A stretch of 20,804 nt of DNA from VRUE01 sp036379955 (GTDB lineage: Bacteria > Actinomycetota > Thermoleophilia > Solirubrobacterales > 70-9). The DNA lies in contig DASVFR010000058.1 in NCBI GenBank assembly GCA_036379955.1, forward strand, positions 1 through 20,804, given 5' to 3'. Below, in pieces: positions 14,844 to 20,804 of this stretch; the first letter of the stretch is position 1, and every line of letters starts with the position of its first letter. The translations under genes were made by a program, and so were the position numbers. A model generated the notes under the pieces. It was given only the letters and a program-made list of their open reading frames with translations, did not search any database and was not told where the DNA came from.

Positions 14844-15328
14844 AATGCCCCTCTCAGGGCCTCGTAGCTCTGCGCGAGCGTCTGCGGCATCACTTTGGTG
14901 TCGGCGATCACCGGCATGAAGTTGGTGTCGCCGCCCCAGCGCGGCACGACGTGCATGTGGATGTGGTGCTCGACCCCGGCGCCGGCGACCCGGCCCTGGT
15001 TGAAGCCGACGTTGTAGCCGTGCGGCTCGTAGACCTCCTCCAGCCGGCTCATCGCCCGCTGCGCGAGCCCCATCGTCTCGGCCACCGTCTCGGCCGGCAG
15101 GTCCTGGATGCGGCCGACGTGCTCGTAAGGCGCCACCATCAGGTGGCCGTTCGTGTAGGGGAAGAGGTTGAGGATGACGAAGCAGCGCTCGCCGCGGTGG
15201 ACGATCAGGTTCGCCTCGTCGTCGTCCTGCGCCGGCTTGGCGCAGAAGATGCACTCCTCCTCGCTGTCCTTGCTCGCGTCCTTCACGTAGGCGAGGCGCC
15301 AGGGCGCCCAGATCCGGAAGTTGGCCAC
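14840..15328 (-). CDS. HIT-family nucleotide hydrolase/phosphorylase (Ap4A phosphorylase-like)
   Basis: The 162-residue protein has the histidine triad EHHIHMHVVPRW (H122, H124, H126), the N-terminal pair CIFC (C26, C29), and FVILNLFPYTNGHLMVAPYEHV. This layout resembles actinobacterial HIT proteins such as the mycobacterial Ap4A phosphorylase, which cleaves dinucleoside polyphosphates. GTG 15328 gives MANFRIWAPWRLAYV, a typical N-terminus for this branch. It lies 10 bases after the corA stop and overlaps the mutase start. The protein is cytoplasmic. Exact substrate is inference. Confidence 0.92.
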   Translation of the reverse strand: MANFRIWAPWRLAYVKDASKDSEEECIFCAKPAQDDDEANLIVHRGERCFVILNLFPYTNGHLMVAPYEHVGRIQDLPAETVAETMGLAQRAMSRLEEVYEPHGYNVGFNQGRVAGAGVEHHIHMHVVPRWGGDTNFMPVIADTKVMPQTLAQSYEALRGAF

Positions 15329-15338
15329 GCTCCGCAGG

Positions 15339-16346
15339 CTATAGCCAGCGCCGCTTGCGGAAGAAGAAGACCATGCCGATCAGGATCGCCGCCATCACCG
15401 CGAGGACGGCGAAGAAGCCGGCCTCGTTGTGTTCGAAGGGGACCCAGGAGTTCATCCCCATGACGCTTGCGATCAGGGTCAGCGGCAGGATCACGACGCT
15501 GATCGAGGTGAGGACGCGAAGGATGTCGTTGAGGCGGTGGGAGATCACCGCCTCGTTGGTCTCCTCGAGCGCGACCGCGACCTCCTTGTAGTTCTCGAGC
15601 ATGTCCCAGATCCGCTCGTGGGCGTCGACGATGTCGTCGAAGTAGATCTCGAGGTCGAGGTCGGTCGCGAGGTAGCGTTGCTTGACCTTCTCCAGATCGC
15701 GCAGCACGGGGCGCTGCGGCCTGATCACCTTGCGGAAGTTGATGATCTCCTGCTTGACGTTAGAGATGTCGCGCACGACCTCCTCCGAGCGCCCCTCGAA
15801 GATGTCGTCCTCGAGCGCGTCGAGCTTGTTGCCGATCTTGCGCAGCATCGGAAAGCAGTAGTCGAAGCTGTCGTCGACGAGCCGGTAGAGCAGGTAGCCC
15901 GAGCCGCGTGAGAAGAGCTGCTCGCGCAGCTCCTCCTTGGCCCGGCAGCGCTCGAACAGGTACTCGACCGGCTGCAGCGGCGTGTTCGGGATCGTCACCA
16001 CGTAGCCGGGCCCGACGAAGAGGTCGAGCTCGCCGGTGCCCAGCCGGCCGGCGGCGGGGTCGAAGACGGGGAAGTGGAGGACGATGAAGAGGTAGTCGTC
16101 GTAGACGTCGATCTTCGGCCGCTGGTTGCGCGAGAGCACGTCCTCGAGGTCGAGGGCGTGGAAGTCGAAGTGCTCCTCCAGCCACTCGCGCTCCAGAGCG
16201 CCCGGCCGCTCGATGTTGACCCAGCGCAGGCCGGAGGAGTCGATCTGCTCGACCCGGGGGGCCTGGGGCTCAGCCTGCGGCGCCGCGGAGACGAGGTCGC
16301 CGCGCCGGCCGGCCCTCCGCAGCCTCGGCTTCGGAAGGTTCGGCAT
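15339..16346 (-). CDS. corA: CorA-family magnesium/divalent cation transporter
   Basis: CorA forms a pentameric inner-membrane channel for Mg2+ and related ions. The 335-residue protein has a soluble N-terminal domain (LRWVNIERPG..., DVLSRNQRPKIDVYDDYLFIVLHFP, about 40-100), a long helical stalk, and two C-terminal membrane segments (about 275-296 and 309-329). The signature GMN is at 297-299 (GMNSWVPF), and the chain ends with the basic tail FFRKRRWL. ATG 16346 has a GAAGAG-type ribosome site upstream. It is the first gene of the minus-strand operon and is divergent from the riboswitch-controlled genes; its own promoter should lie in 16347-16440, but I cannot pick it out. Confidence 0.94.
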   Translation of the reverse strand: MPNLPKPRLRRAGRRGDLVSAAPQAEPQAPRVEQIDSSGLRWVNIERPGALEREWLEEHFDFHALDLEDVLSRNQRPKIDVYDDYLFIVLHFPVFDPAAGRLGTGELDLFVGPGYVVTIPNTPLQPVEYLFERCRAKEELREQLFSRGSGYLLYRLVDDSFDYCFPMLRKIGNKLDALEDDIFEGRSEEVVRDISNVKQEIINFRKVIRPQRPVLRDLEKVKQRYLATDLDLEIYFDDIVDAHERIWDMLENYKEVAVALEETNEAVISHRLNDILRVLTSISVVILPLTLIASVMGMNSWVPFEHNEAGFFAVLAVMAAILIGMVFFFRKRRWL

Positions 16347-16405
16347 CGTTCTGGCTCTTCAGCTCGGCGGGCATCGACGCACAAGGTTAGCCGCCGCCCC
16401 CAGTT

Positions 16406-16435
16406 TTGGCCGGACGGGAAACCCCCTGGTATGGT
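16406..16435 (+). promoter_or_regulatory. Possible sigma-70-type promoter for the SAM riboswitch transcript
   Basis: TTGGCC (16406-16411) and TATGGT (16430-16435) are separated by 18 bases. Transcription would start near 16442, about 10 bases before the riboswitch P1 stem. The position is right, but the match is modest. Confidence 0.4.
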
Positions 16436-16449
16436 TCGTGCCTACATAC

Positions 16450-16566
16450 GCCACATCAAGAGGGGTGGAGGGACTGGCCCATTGAAGCCCCGGCAACCAC
16501 CTCGGATCTCGGTCCGAGGGGAGGTGCCAACTCCAGCAGGCCGCGTCAAGGGCCTGGAAGATGTGG
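16450..16566 (+). promoter_or_regulatory. SAM-I (S-box) riboswitch aptamer
   Basis: The conserved S-box core is clear: ATCAAGAGGGGTGGAGGGAC, CTGGCCC-ATTGAAGCC-CCGGCAACC, a hairpin (cctcgga/tccgagg, about 16499-16519), GTGCCAACTCC-GCA, and TGGAAGATG. P1 pairs cacatc (16452-16457) with gatgtg (16560-16565), with an extra C-G pair outside. It binds S-adenosylmethionine. The 3' strand of P1 shares 16563-16566 with an alternative helix leading to the terminator, so it should act by transcription termination. It lies 75 bases upstream of the threonine-synthase-like gene. Confidence 0.96.
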
Positions 16567-16582
16567 GGGAAGTCCGATCGGA

Positions 16583-16615
16583 CCTCTGCCCCACAAGAAG
16601 GCGGAGGTTTTTTTT
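16583..16615 (+). terminator. Intrinsic terminator of the SAM riboswitch
   Basis: The stem cctctgcc (16583-16590) pairs with ggcggagg (16600-16607, one G-U), with a 9-base loop and then eight T (16608-16615). The competing antiterminator pairs gtgggg (16563-16568) with ccccac (16589-16594), which breaks both P1 and the terminator stem. High SAM should therefore stop transcription here. Confidence 0.9.
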
Positions 16616-16640
16616 CGTTGAAGACGGAAGGTGAGATCGG

Positions 16641-17873
16641 ATGGCAATCGAGAACCTGAAGTGCAAGGAGTGCGGGGCGACCTACGACCTGGGCGCGCAC
16701 TTCGCCTGTGAGAACTGCTTCGGGCCGCTGGAAGTGGCCTACGACTACTCCGAGCTGGACCCCGGCGAGGTCAGGCGCAAGATCCAAGCCGGTTCGCAGG
16801 GGATCTGGCGCTACGCCGACTTCCTGCCCTTCGAGGGCCGGCCCGGCGATCCCCTGGAGCCGGGGCTGACGCCGCTGGTGCGCGCCGAGCGGCTCGCCGA
16901 GCGGCTCGGGCTCGAGGCGGAGCTGTGGATCAAGAACGACGCGGCGAACCCGACTCATTCGTTCAAGGACCGGGTCGTCGCCGTCGCCGTCGCCAAGGCG
17001 CGCGAGCTCGGCTTCGAGACCGTCGCCTGCGCCTCGACCGGCAACCTCGCCAACGCGGTTGCCGCCCACGCGGCCGCGGCCGGCCTCGGCTCTTACGTCT
17101 TCGTCCCGGCCAACCTCGAGGAGCAGAAGCTGCTCGCGACGGGGGTCTACGGGACCAACCTGGTCGGCGTGCGCGGCAACTACGACGACGTCAACCGGCT
17201 CTGCACGCAGCTTGCCGAAACCCGGCCCTGGGCCTTCGTCAACGTCAACCTGCGCCCCTACTACGCCGAGGGCTCCAAGACGCTCGCCTACGAGACGGCG
17301 GAGCAGCTGGGCTGGGAGCTGCCCGACCGCGTGGTCTGCCCGATCGCCTCCGGCTCGCTCTTCACCAAGGTCGGTCGCGGCTTCCAGGAGTGGCTCGACA
17401 TCGGCCTCCTGCAGGGCGAGCAGCCGGTCTTCAACGGCGCCCAGGCACAGGGCTGCAGCCCTGTGGCGACGGCCTTCGCCGAAGGCTGGGACGTCTGCAA
17501 GCCGCAGCGCCCCGACACGATCGCCAAGAGCCTGGCGATCGGCGACCCGGCCGACGGCCCCTATGCGGTCGAGCAGGCGCGGCGCACCGGGGGCGCGATC
17601 GATTCCGTCACCGACGAGGAGATCCGCGACGGGATCGGCCTACTGGCCGAGACGACGGGCATCTTCACCGAGACCGCCGGCGGGGTGACCGTCGGTGTGC
17701 TGAAGAAGCTGGCCGAGCGCGGCGAGATCGGCGCCGGCGAGCGCGTCGTCGTCTACATCACCGGCGAGGGGCTGAAGACGCTCGACGCGACTCGCGATAG
17801 GTTCCGCATGCACGAGATCGACCCCGACCTCGGGAGCTTCGAGTCCGAGTTCGCCCAGGAGGTAGCAGCCTGA
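16641..17873 (+). CDS. thrC: Threonine-synthase-like PLP enzyme (fold type II)
   Basis: The 410-residue product has an N-terminal zinc ribbon (C8, C11, C23, C26; KECGATY...CENCFGP) and a fold-type II PLP core. The PLP lysine is K109 in NPTHSFKDRVV, where classical threonine synthases usually read NPTGSFKDRG. Other motifs are ASTGNLANAVAAHAAAAGL (phosphate loop), VNLRPYYAEGSKTLAYE, and IASGSLFTKVGRGFQEW. Threonine synthases convert O-phosphohomoserine to threonine. However, the SAM riboswitch upstream and the CysO-like carrier overlapping downstream point to sulfur amino acid metabolism, so the substrate or second reactant may differ. ATG 16641 follows ggaaggtgag. The function as plain ThrC is plausible but not certain. 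Confidence 0.9.
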   Translation: MAIENLKCKECGATYDLGAHFACENCFGPLEVAYDYSELDPGEVRRKIQAGSQGIWRYADFLPFEGRPGDPLEPGLTPLVRAERLAERLGLEAELWIKNDAANPTHSFKDRVVAVAVAKARELGFETVACASTGNLANAVAAHAAAAGLGSYVFVPANLEEQKLLATGVYGTNLVGVRGNYDDVNRLCTQLAETRPWAFVNVNLRPYYAEGSKTLAYETAEQLGWELPDRVVCPIASGSLFTKVGRGFQEWLDIGLLQGEQPVFNGAQAQGCSPVATAFAEGWDVCKPQRPDTIAKSLAIGDPADGPYAVEQARRTGGAIDSVTDEEIRDGIGLLAETTGIFTETAGGVTVGVLKKLAERGEIGAGERVVVYITGEGLKTLDATRDRFRMHEIDPDLGSFESEFAQEVAA

Positions 17874-18145
17874 TGCCAGTCACCGTGAAGATCCCGACCC
17901 AGCTGCGCGCCGCGACCGACGGCCAGGCCGAGATCGAGGTCGAGGGGGCCAACGTCGGCGAGGTCCTCGACGCGGTCTTCGATGCGCACGGCACGCTGCG
18001 CGAGCGGATCACCCAGGACGGTGACCTGCGCCGCTTCGTCAACGTCTACGTCAGCGGCGAGGACATCCGCTTCCAGGACGGTCTGGCGACCAAGATCGAC
18101 GATGGTGCCGAGGTGACGATCCTGCCCGCGGTAGCCGGAGGCTGA
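17873..18145 (+). CDS. cysO: CysO/MoaD/ThiS-family sulfur carrier protein
   Basis: The 90-residue ubiquitin-like protein ends in Gly-Gly (VTILPAVAGG), the tail that is adenylated and then turned into a thiocarboxylate. RRFVNVYVSGEDIRFQDGLATKIDDG and the LPAVAGG end closely resemble my recollection of Mycobacterium CysO, which donates sulfur for cysteine synthesis with CysM and the Mec protease. Neither cysM nor mec is in this window. The start ATG 17873 shares one base with the thrC-like stop (TGATG), and AGGAGG (17857-17862) lies 10 bases upstream, so the pair is co-translated under the SAM riboswitch. A role as sulfur donor to the PLP enzyme next door is inference; MoaD in molybdopterin synthesis is less likely because no moa genes are nearby. 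Confidence 0.9.
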   Translation: MPVTVKIPTQLRAATDGQAEIEVEGANVGEVLDAVFDAHGTLRERITQDGDLRRFVNVYVSGEDIRFQDGLATKIDDGAEVTILPAVAGG

Positions 18146-18154
18146 ATTGGCGAC

Positions 18155-18192
18155 TGATGCATTGACCCCCCTATAGGGGGTAAAAAGCATCA
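18155..18192. promoter_or_regulatory. GC-rich palindrome, CsoR/CstR-operator-like, overlapping a possible promoter
   Basis: The perfect palindrome ccccctataggggg (18167-18180) is flanked by tgatgc (18155-18160) and gcatca (18187-18192), also inverted. The core acccccctatagggggta resembles the operators of CsoR/CstR-family repressors (copper or persulfide sensors). A weak promoter, TTGGCG (18147-18152) with CTATAG (18171-18176) at 18 bases, would overlap it. The ATG of the next gene is at 18197, with no ribosome site between. It may instead be a simple RNA hairpin. Confidence 0.45.
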
Positions 18193-18196
18193 CTCG

Positions 18197-18979
18197 ATGA
18201 AGCCACCGGTTGTCATCCTCTGTGGAGGTCGCGGCACGCGACTGCGCGAGCGGACCGAGACGGTGCCCAAGGCGCTGGTCGAGATCGGTGGCCGGCCGAT
18301 CCTCTGGCACGTGATCGGGATCTACGCGGCGCAGGGGTTCGGGCGCTTCCTGCTGGCGACCGGGTACCTGGGCGAGATGGTCGAAGAGTTCGTCGATCGC
18401 GAGGTCTGGCCAGGCGGGATCGAGGTCGAGTGCGTCGACACCGGGCTCGACACGCCGACCGGGGGGCGGATCGCCCGCCTGGGTGACCGGCTCGGCGGCG
18501 GGACCTTCTGCGCGACCTATGCCGACGGGGTCGCCGACGTCGACTTCGGCGCGCTGCTCGACTCGCATGAGCACAGCAGGGCCCTGGCCACGGTGACCGT
18601 CGTGCGGCCGCATCTGCAATGGGGGATCGCCGAACTTGGCCCAGGCAACCAGGTAGCGGGCTTCGTCGAGAAGCCTCGCAGCGAGCACTGGATCAACGGC
18701 GGCTTCTTTTGCTTCAACCCCGGCGCGCTCGCCTACCTGAGCGCGGACAGCGTGTTGGAGCGCGAGCCATTGCAGCGACTGGCGGCTGACGGCCAGCTCA
18801 ATGCCCACCGCCATGAGGGCTTCTGGGATTGCATGGACACCTATAAGGACGCGATCGAGCTCGACGACCTCTGGGTCTCAGGCAGGGCTCCTTGGCGCAC
18901 CTTCGCCACCGCATCCGACATCGACCACACCCTGACGGGGTCGATGTCGGATGCGGTGGCGGGAGACCGCGCGCCATGA
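18197..18979 (+). CDS. rfbF: Glucose-1-phosphate cytidylyltransferase-like nucleotidyltransferase
   Basis: The 260-residue protein starts with the sugar nucleotidyltransferase motif VVILCGGRGTRLRERTETVPKALVEIGGRPILWHV (split: LCGGRGTRLRE at 8-18, PKALVEIGGRPILWHV at 24-39). VDTGLDTPTGGRI (80-92) and FCATYADGVADVDF (104-117) are typical of RfbF, which makes CDP-glucose from CTP and glucose-1-phosphate. The next gene, an RfbG-like dehydratase, supports this. The usual family end falls near SGRAPWRTF (228-236). The last ~24 residues are encoded by a long palindrome (18904-18961) and look like an added tail. The stop overlaps the next ATG by 4 bases. There is no ribosome site before ATG 18197. 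Confidence 0.85.
   Translation: MKPPVVILCGGRGTRLRERTETVPKALVEIGGRPILWHVIGIYAAQGFGRFLLATGYLGEMVEEFVDREVWPGGIEVECVDTGLDTPTGGRIARLGDRLGGGTFCATYADGVADVDFGALLDSHEHSRALATVTVVRPHLQWGIAELGPGNQVAGFVEKPRSEHWINGGFFCFNPGALAYLSADSVLEREPLQRLAADGQLNAHRHEGFWDCMDTYKDAIELDDLWVSGRAPWRTFATASDIDHTLTGSMSDAVAGDRAP
18904..18961. repeat. Perfect 23-base inverted repeat in the C-terminal end of the rfbF-like gene
   Basis: Bases 18904-18926 and 18939-18961 are exact reverse complements, separated by 12 bases (acaccctgacgg). The element encodes the last residues of the cytidylyltransferase (from about A237 to A255), beyond the usual family end. It lies just before the overlapping start of the next gene (18976). Its sequence is unrelated to the recJ palindrome. 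It could be an inserted palindrome or an intra-operon RNA processing or attenuation hairpin. Confidence 0.85.
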
Positions 18980-19968
18980 CCACTCTGGTAACCGGAGCCC
19001 ACGGGTTCGTCGCCTCGCACCTGGTCGCGGCGCTGCTAGAGCGCGGCGACGCAGTGCGGGCGCTCGACCGGCCAGACCCGCGCATCGCCGACGTCGGCGG
19101 GCCGCGCCTCTCGGCTCTCGACCTGCTCGGCCTGCGCGACGAGGTCGAGCTGGCCGAGGGCGACCTGCGCGACGCCGAGGCGGTTGCCGCCGCCGTCGCC
19201 GGCTGCGACTCCGTCTTCCACCTCGCCGCCCAGACGATCGTTGGGGTTGCCCGCGAGTCCCCGGCCGAGACCTTCGAGGTCAACGTGCGCGGGGCCTGGA
19301 ACGTGTTCGAGGCCTGCCGCGAGCACGACGCCGCGCGGGTCGTCTTCGCCTCCTCCGACAAGGCCTACGGCGCCAGCCCCGAGCTCCCCTACCGCGAGGA
19401 CTTTCCGCTGCGGGCCGCCTATCCCTACGACGCCAGCAAGGCTGCCGCGGACATGATCGCCCGCAGCTACGCCCACGCCTACGGGGTGCCGGTGGCGGTG
19501 ACCCGCTTCGCAAACGTCTACGGCGGCGGCGACCTCAACTTCTCGCGCCTCGTCCCCGAGACGGTCGTCGCGGTCCTCGACGGCCGGCCGCCTGTCATCC
19601 GCTCGGACGGCAGCCCCGAGCGCGACTTCCTCCACGTCGACGACGCGGTCGCGGCGTATCTGGCGATCGCTGGAGCGCTCGACGGCGAAGAAGCAAGGGG
19701 GGAGGCCTTCAACGCCGGTGGCGAGCGCCCGCACAGCGTGCGCGAGGTCGTCGAGGAGATCGCCGCCGCGGCCGGCGCCGGCATCGAGCCCGAATACCTC
19801 GGTGAGGGTACGCCCGACGGCGAGATCGACCGCCAGTACGTCGACTCGAGCAAGCTGCGCGAGCTGACCGGGTGGAGTCCACAGGTTGCGCTCGGCGACG
19901 GCCTCCGCCGCACGCTGGAGTGGTACGAGGCTCACCCGCGTGCCCGGCCTGCGAAGCTGACGGCCTGA
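18976..19968 (+). CDS. rfbG: NAD-dependent sugar epimerase/dehydratase, CDP-glucose 4,6-dehydratase-like
   Basis: The 330-residue extended short-chain dehydrogenase has the NAD-binding TGAHGFVASHL (6-16), FHLAAQ (81-86), SSDKAYG (126-132) and the catalytic YDASK (Y151, K155). TRFANVYGGGDLNFSRLVPETV (in two parts, 177-186 and 187-197) matches the signature of CDP-glucose 4,6-dehydratase, which makes CDP-4-keto-6-deoxyglucose, the first step to CDP-linked deoxysugars. The partner cytidylyltransferase gene overlaps it by 4 bases (ATGA). Later deoxysugar enzymes are not in the window. Another nucleotide-sugar specificity cannot be excluded. Confidence 0.87.
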   Translation: MTTLVTGAHGFVASHLVAALLERGDAVRALDRPDPRIADVGGPRLSALDLLGLRDEVELAEGDLRDAEAVAAAVAGCDSVFHLAAQTIVGVARESPAETFEVNVRGAWNVFEACREHDAARVVFASSDKAYGASPELPYREDFPLRAAYPYDASKAAADMIARSYAHAYGVPVAVTRFANVYGGGDLNFSRLVPETVVAVLDGRPPVIRSDGSPERDFLHVDDAVAAYLAIAGALDGEEARGEAFNAGGERPHSVREVVEEIAAAAGAGIEPEYLGEGTPDGEIDRQYVDSSKLRELTGWSPQVALGDGLRRTLEWYEAHPRARPAKLTA

Positions 19969-19971
19969 GCC

Positions 19972-20766
19972 ATGTGCGGGCGCTTCACGGTCACGGCCAA
20001 GAACGCGAAGTCGATCGCCGACCGCTTCCAGGTCGAGCTGGAGAAGGCCCTGGAGCGGAATCGCTCGGGCGATGCGCCGGCGCCGACGAAGGAGCGGGCG
20101 AAGAAGGTCGAGTCGACGCTCGGGCGCTTCAACGTCGCGCCGACCCAGGAGGTGCTGACGGTGCGCGCCTCACCCGACCCCGAAGAGGCGGCCGCAGGCC
20201 TGCGCGAGGCGCGGCCGATGCGCTGGGGCCTCGTGCCGCGCTGGGCCAAGGACCTCAAGGTCGGCTACCGGATGATCAACGCCAAGGCCGAGAATCTGAC
20301 TTCCAGCCGCGCCTATTCGCCGCTGGTCGGCAAGTTTCGCCACCGTTGCCTGATCGTCGCCGACGGCTTCTACGAGTGGATGGTGGCCGAGGACCCCAAG
20401 CAGCCGCGCCAGCCCTGGCGCTTCACGGTCGACGGGGGAGAGCCCTTCGCCTTCGCCGGGCTCTGCACCCGCAAGGAGTGGGAGGACGCCGAGGATCGGG
20501 GCTTCGACGACGGCTGGCTCTACAGCTGCACGATCGTCACCACGACCCCGAACGAGGTCGTCGCCGAGGTCCATGACCGCATGCCCGCGATCCTGCCCAC
20601 CCCCGAGGCCGAGGCCGCCTGGCTGCGCCCGGACCTGGACGTCGAGGACGCGATCGCGCTCTGCGGCCCGCTGCCCGCCTCGCGCATGGACGGCGCCCCC
20701 GCCAACCCGAAGCTGAACAAGGTCGGCAAAGGCATCGAAGGTCCCGAGCTGCTCGTCGCCCCTTAG
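19972..20766 (+). CDS. SRAP/HMCES-YedK family abasic-site-processing protein
   Basis: SRAP proteins cross-link covalently to abasic sites in single-stranded DNA through the N-terminal Cys2. The 264-residue product begins MCGRF, so the start is fixed: Met removal exposes C2. Other family residues are RFNVAPTQ (N54), MRWGLVPRWAKD (83-94), INAKAENL (N103, E107), CLIVADGFYEW (126-136) and VHDRMPAILP (H201). The usual NAR-E motif reads NAK-E here. It lies 3 bases after the sugar dehydratase stop with no ribosome site of its own, so it is probably co-transcribed; no functional link to sugar synthesis is apparent. Confidence 0.95.
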   Translation: MCGRFTVTAKNAKSIADRFQVELEKALERNRSGDAPAPTKERAKKVESTLGRFNVAPTQEVLTVRASPDPEEAAAGLREARPMRWGLVPRWAKDLKVGYRMINAKAENLTSSRAYSPLVGKFRHRCLIVADGFYEWMVAEDPKQPRQPWRFTVDGGEPFAFAGLCTRKEWEDAEDRGFDDGWLYSCTIVTTTPNEVVAEVHDRMPAILPTPEAEAAWLRPDLDVEDAIALCGPLPASRMDGAPANPKLNKVGKGIEGPELLVAP

Positions 20767-20776
20767 ACGTGCCGTG

Positions 20777-20804
20777 AGTTAGCCCACCGTATGGGTGGCT
20801 AACT
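20777..20804. terminator. Hairpin after the SRAP gene, cut by the window edge
   Basis: agttag (20777-20782) and ccacc (20784-20788) pair with ggtgg (20794-20798) and ctaact (20799-20804), with one bulged C and a 5-base loop. It starts 10 bases after the SRAP stop. What follows is outside the window, so a T-run cannot be checked. It could be a terminator or another palindromic repeat. Confidence 0.5.

Noticed and set aside
16499..16519. Separate hairpin cctcgga/tccgagg as a terminator
   Set aside because: It is an internal stem of the SAM-I aptamer and has no T-run.
18892..18975. N-terminal extension of the sugar dehydratase
   Set aside because: It translates the palindrome in a second frame; the NAD-binding motif starts directly after ATG 18976.
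1..20804. tRNA, rRNA, CRISPR array, IS element or prophage genes
   Set aside because: I saw no tRNA-like cloverleaf, regular repeat-spacer pattern, transposase or phage gene in the window; a covariance-model scan was not possible here.

Overview
The window looks like chromosomal DNA from a high-GC actinobacterium. Third codon positions are mostly G or C. It carries the ruvC-ruvA-ruvB / secDF / recJ / rel neighbourhood, a CysO-type sulfur carrier ending in LPAVAGG (a protein known from Mycobacterium), and an actinobacterial-type HIT protein. A deep lineage such as Thermoleophilia/Solirubrobacterales is my best guess, partly because SecD and SecF are fused. This placement is inferred from gene content and was not tested.

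Layout. Bases 1-90 hold the right half of a palindromic repeat and the ruvC leader. Bases 91-6028 (+) hold overlapping ruvC, ruvA and ruvB (Holliday junction processing), a small zinc-ribbon/PAS protein with an EF-hand-like loop, a fused SecDF translocation motor and an 89-residue membrane protein. Bases 6029-6244 hold a short tandem duplication and a long nested fold-back. Bases 6245-10962 (+) hold recJ and a bifunctional (p)ppGpp synthetase/hydrolase. Convergent with these, a minus-strand operon runs from 16346 down to 10964: corA, HIT hydrolase, phosphomannomutase/phosphoglucomutase, MBL-fold hydrolase, an unknown anchored protein and a lipid kinase, mostly with 4-base overlaps. Bases 16347-16640 are the divergent control region, with a complete SAM-I riboswitch and terminator. 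It controls a threonine-synthase-like PLP enzyme and an overlapping CysO-like sulfur carrier (16641-18145). After a GC-rich operator-like palindrome come a glucose-1-phosphate cytidylyltransferase-like gene, a CDP-glucose 4,6-dehydratase-like gene and an SRAP/HMCES-type DNA-repair gene (18197-20766).

How the genes fit together. The left half is housekeeping recombination, secretion and stringent response. The right half joins sulfur amino acid metabolism (SAM-sensing leader, PLP enzyme, sulfur carrier) to nucleotide-sugar synthesis, for which the sugar-phosphate mutase on the other strand may supply substrate.

Most worth a second look: (1) a 73-base, nearly perfect palindrome inserted in frame inside recJ, with a related copy cut by the left window edge, suggesting a palindromic element family that tolerates being translated; (2) a second long perfect palindrome that forms the C-terminal tail of the cytidylyltransferase gene; (3) the SAM riboswitch / ThrC-like / CysO-like unit, which suggests a carrier-protein sulfur transfer route under SAM control rather than plain threonine synthesis; (4) the zinc-ribbon/PAS/EF-loop protein next to secDF.
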